From: Colwellia sp.
GTDB lineage: Bacteria; Pseudomonadota; Gammaproteobacteria; Enterobacterales; Alteromonadaceae
DNA length: 15,205 nucleotides
NCBI GenBank assembly: GCA_003521815.1
Contig: DPHE01000064.1
Coordinates: 29,731-44,935, forward strand
Reading direction: 5' to 3'
The notes beneath the pieces are model-generated. The model had not been told where the DNA came from. It saw only the letters and a program-made list of their open reading frames with translations, and searched no databases. The first letter of the stretch is position 1, and every line of letters begins with the position of its first letter. A program made the position numbers and the translations under genes. Below are positions 15,028 through 15,205 of the stretch, piece by piece.

Positions 15028-15128
15028 TGGCTCCCAGCTCTTTATAAAACAGGGGCTCGAACCAATGACACATGTTTATCGAATAAAGAGCACAGTCCAT
15101 CTCTTTACCAACTGACTTTTATTGGGGA
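15028..15128 (-). pseudogene. Degenerate tRNA-like element, probably a decayed tRNA-Asn copy
   Basis: Read on the minus strand it starts TCCCCAATA, has a D-arm-like AGTCAGTTGGTA, the anticodon-arm half GGACTGT, a T-arm-like GTCATTGGTTCGAGCCC, and ends GGGAGCCA with CCA encoded. These parts match the bacterial tRNA-Asn pattern. The anticodon loop is lost, and the element is 101 nt rather than 76. The extra bases lie in two places that are perfect complements: GCTCTTTAT and ATAAAGAGC (plus-strand arms 15037-15045 and 15083-15091). The T-stem no longer pairs well. It shares 15 identical bases, running past CCA, with the intact tRNA to its right (15021-15035 and 15180-15194), which indicates tandem duplication. 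Confidence 0.6.
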
Positions 15129-15150
15129 GTAAAACTTTTTTAATGGCAAT

Positions 15151-15178
15151 AAAAAAGGCTACGATTTTTCGTAGCCTT
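15151..15178 (-). terminator. Intrinsic terminator of the tRNA at the window end
   Basis: Stem AAGGCTACGA (15155-15164), loop TTTT, stem TCGTAGCCTT (15169-15178), with a T-run on the minus strand from the A-tract at 15151-15156. It lies 9 bp beyond the CCA end of the tRNA, so the degenerate copy further on is normally outside that transcript. Confidence 0.85.
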
Positions 15179-15186
15179 ATTTAATG

Positions 15187-15205
15187 TGGCTCCCCAAACT
15201 GGGCT
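15187..15205 (-). tRNA. tRNA 3' end, probably tRNA-Asn (cut by window end)
   Basis: The minus strand ends AGCCCAGTTTGGGGAGCCA: the last T-loop bases, T-stem half CCAGT, acceptor half TTGGGGA, discriminator G and encoded CCA. The anticodon is outside the window. Asn is inferred from likeness to known tRNA-Asn ends and from the Asn-like degenerate copy beside it. Confidence 0.7.

Noticed and set aside
15021..15205. att-type duplication of the tRNA by an integrated island
   Set aside because: The second copy is divergent across its whole length and only about 160 bp away with no integrase, so tandem duplication and decay fits better.
1..15205. CRISPR array, insertion sequence or defence island
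   Set aside because: No regularly spaced repeats, no transposase and no nuclease or toxin-antitoxin pair was seen; nearly all coding space is core metabolism.

Overview
The window looks like a chromosomal segment of a marine gammaproteobacterium of the order Alteromonadales, most likely Colwellia or a close relative. The evidence is AT-rich DNA, housekeeping proteins that align almost residue for residue with Escherichia/Vibrio/Shewanella counterparts, and above all two unrelated NADP-dependent isocitrate dehydrogenases side by side: a monomeric one of 743 aa followed by a dimeric E. coli-type one of 416 aa. That tandem icdII-icdI arrangement is known from the psychrophile Colwellia maris (formerly Vibrio sp. 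ABE-1). The genus call is inference from gene content.

Layout. Positions 1-91 hold the tail of an unrecognised plus-strand reading frame. miaB (minus) and ubiF (plus) are divergent, as in E. coli, and share a 242-bp control region. A two-way terminator separates ubiF from the minus-strand operon mnmA-hflD-purB (transcribed in that order, 6697 down to 3390). Upstream of mnmA lies rluE (minus), divergent from the plus-strand pair icd (monomeric) and icd (dimeric), each with its own leader; the first has a strong terminator. A perfect 17-bp two-way terminator separates the second icd from minus-strand cspD. cspD is divergent from clpS-clpA (plus), a conserved proteolysis operon. The last 485 bp carry no protein gene: the clpA terminator, a 198-bp segment bounded by an 11-bp inverted repeat and holding a REP-like palindrome, a degenerate tRNA-like element with an unusual internal helix, a minus-strand terminator, and the 3' end of an intact tRNA (probably Asn) cut by the window edge.

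How the genes work together. This is core genome rather than an island. Three genes modify RNA: MiaB makes ms2i6A37 and MnmA makes s2U34 in tRNA, and RluE makes pseudouridine in 23S rRNA. UbiF acts in ubiquinone synthesis, PurB in purine synthesis, and the two IDHs at the same TCA step. ClpS delivers N-degron substrates to the ClpA unfoldase of ClpAP. The order purB-hflD-mnmA-rluE-icd matches E. coli except that nudJ is missing between mnmA and rluE and a second IDH gene is present.

No new multi-gene system is visible. The items most worth checking are regulatory or RNA-level: a possible ~95-nt transcript between cspD and clpS, the tRNA-derived element with its 9-bp inverted insert, an operator-like inverted repeat touching a perfect -10 upstream of mnmA, and repeat-rich leaders before ubiF and the monomeric icd. 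All promoter and ncRNA calls rest on reading by eye without genome comparison.
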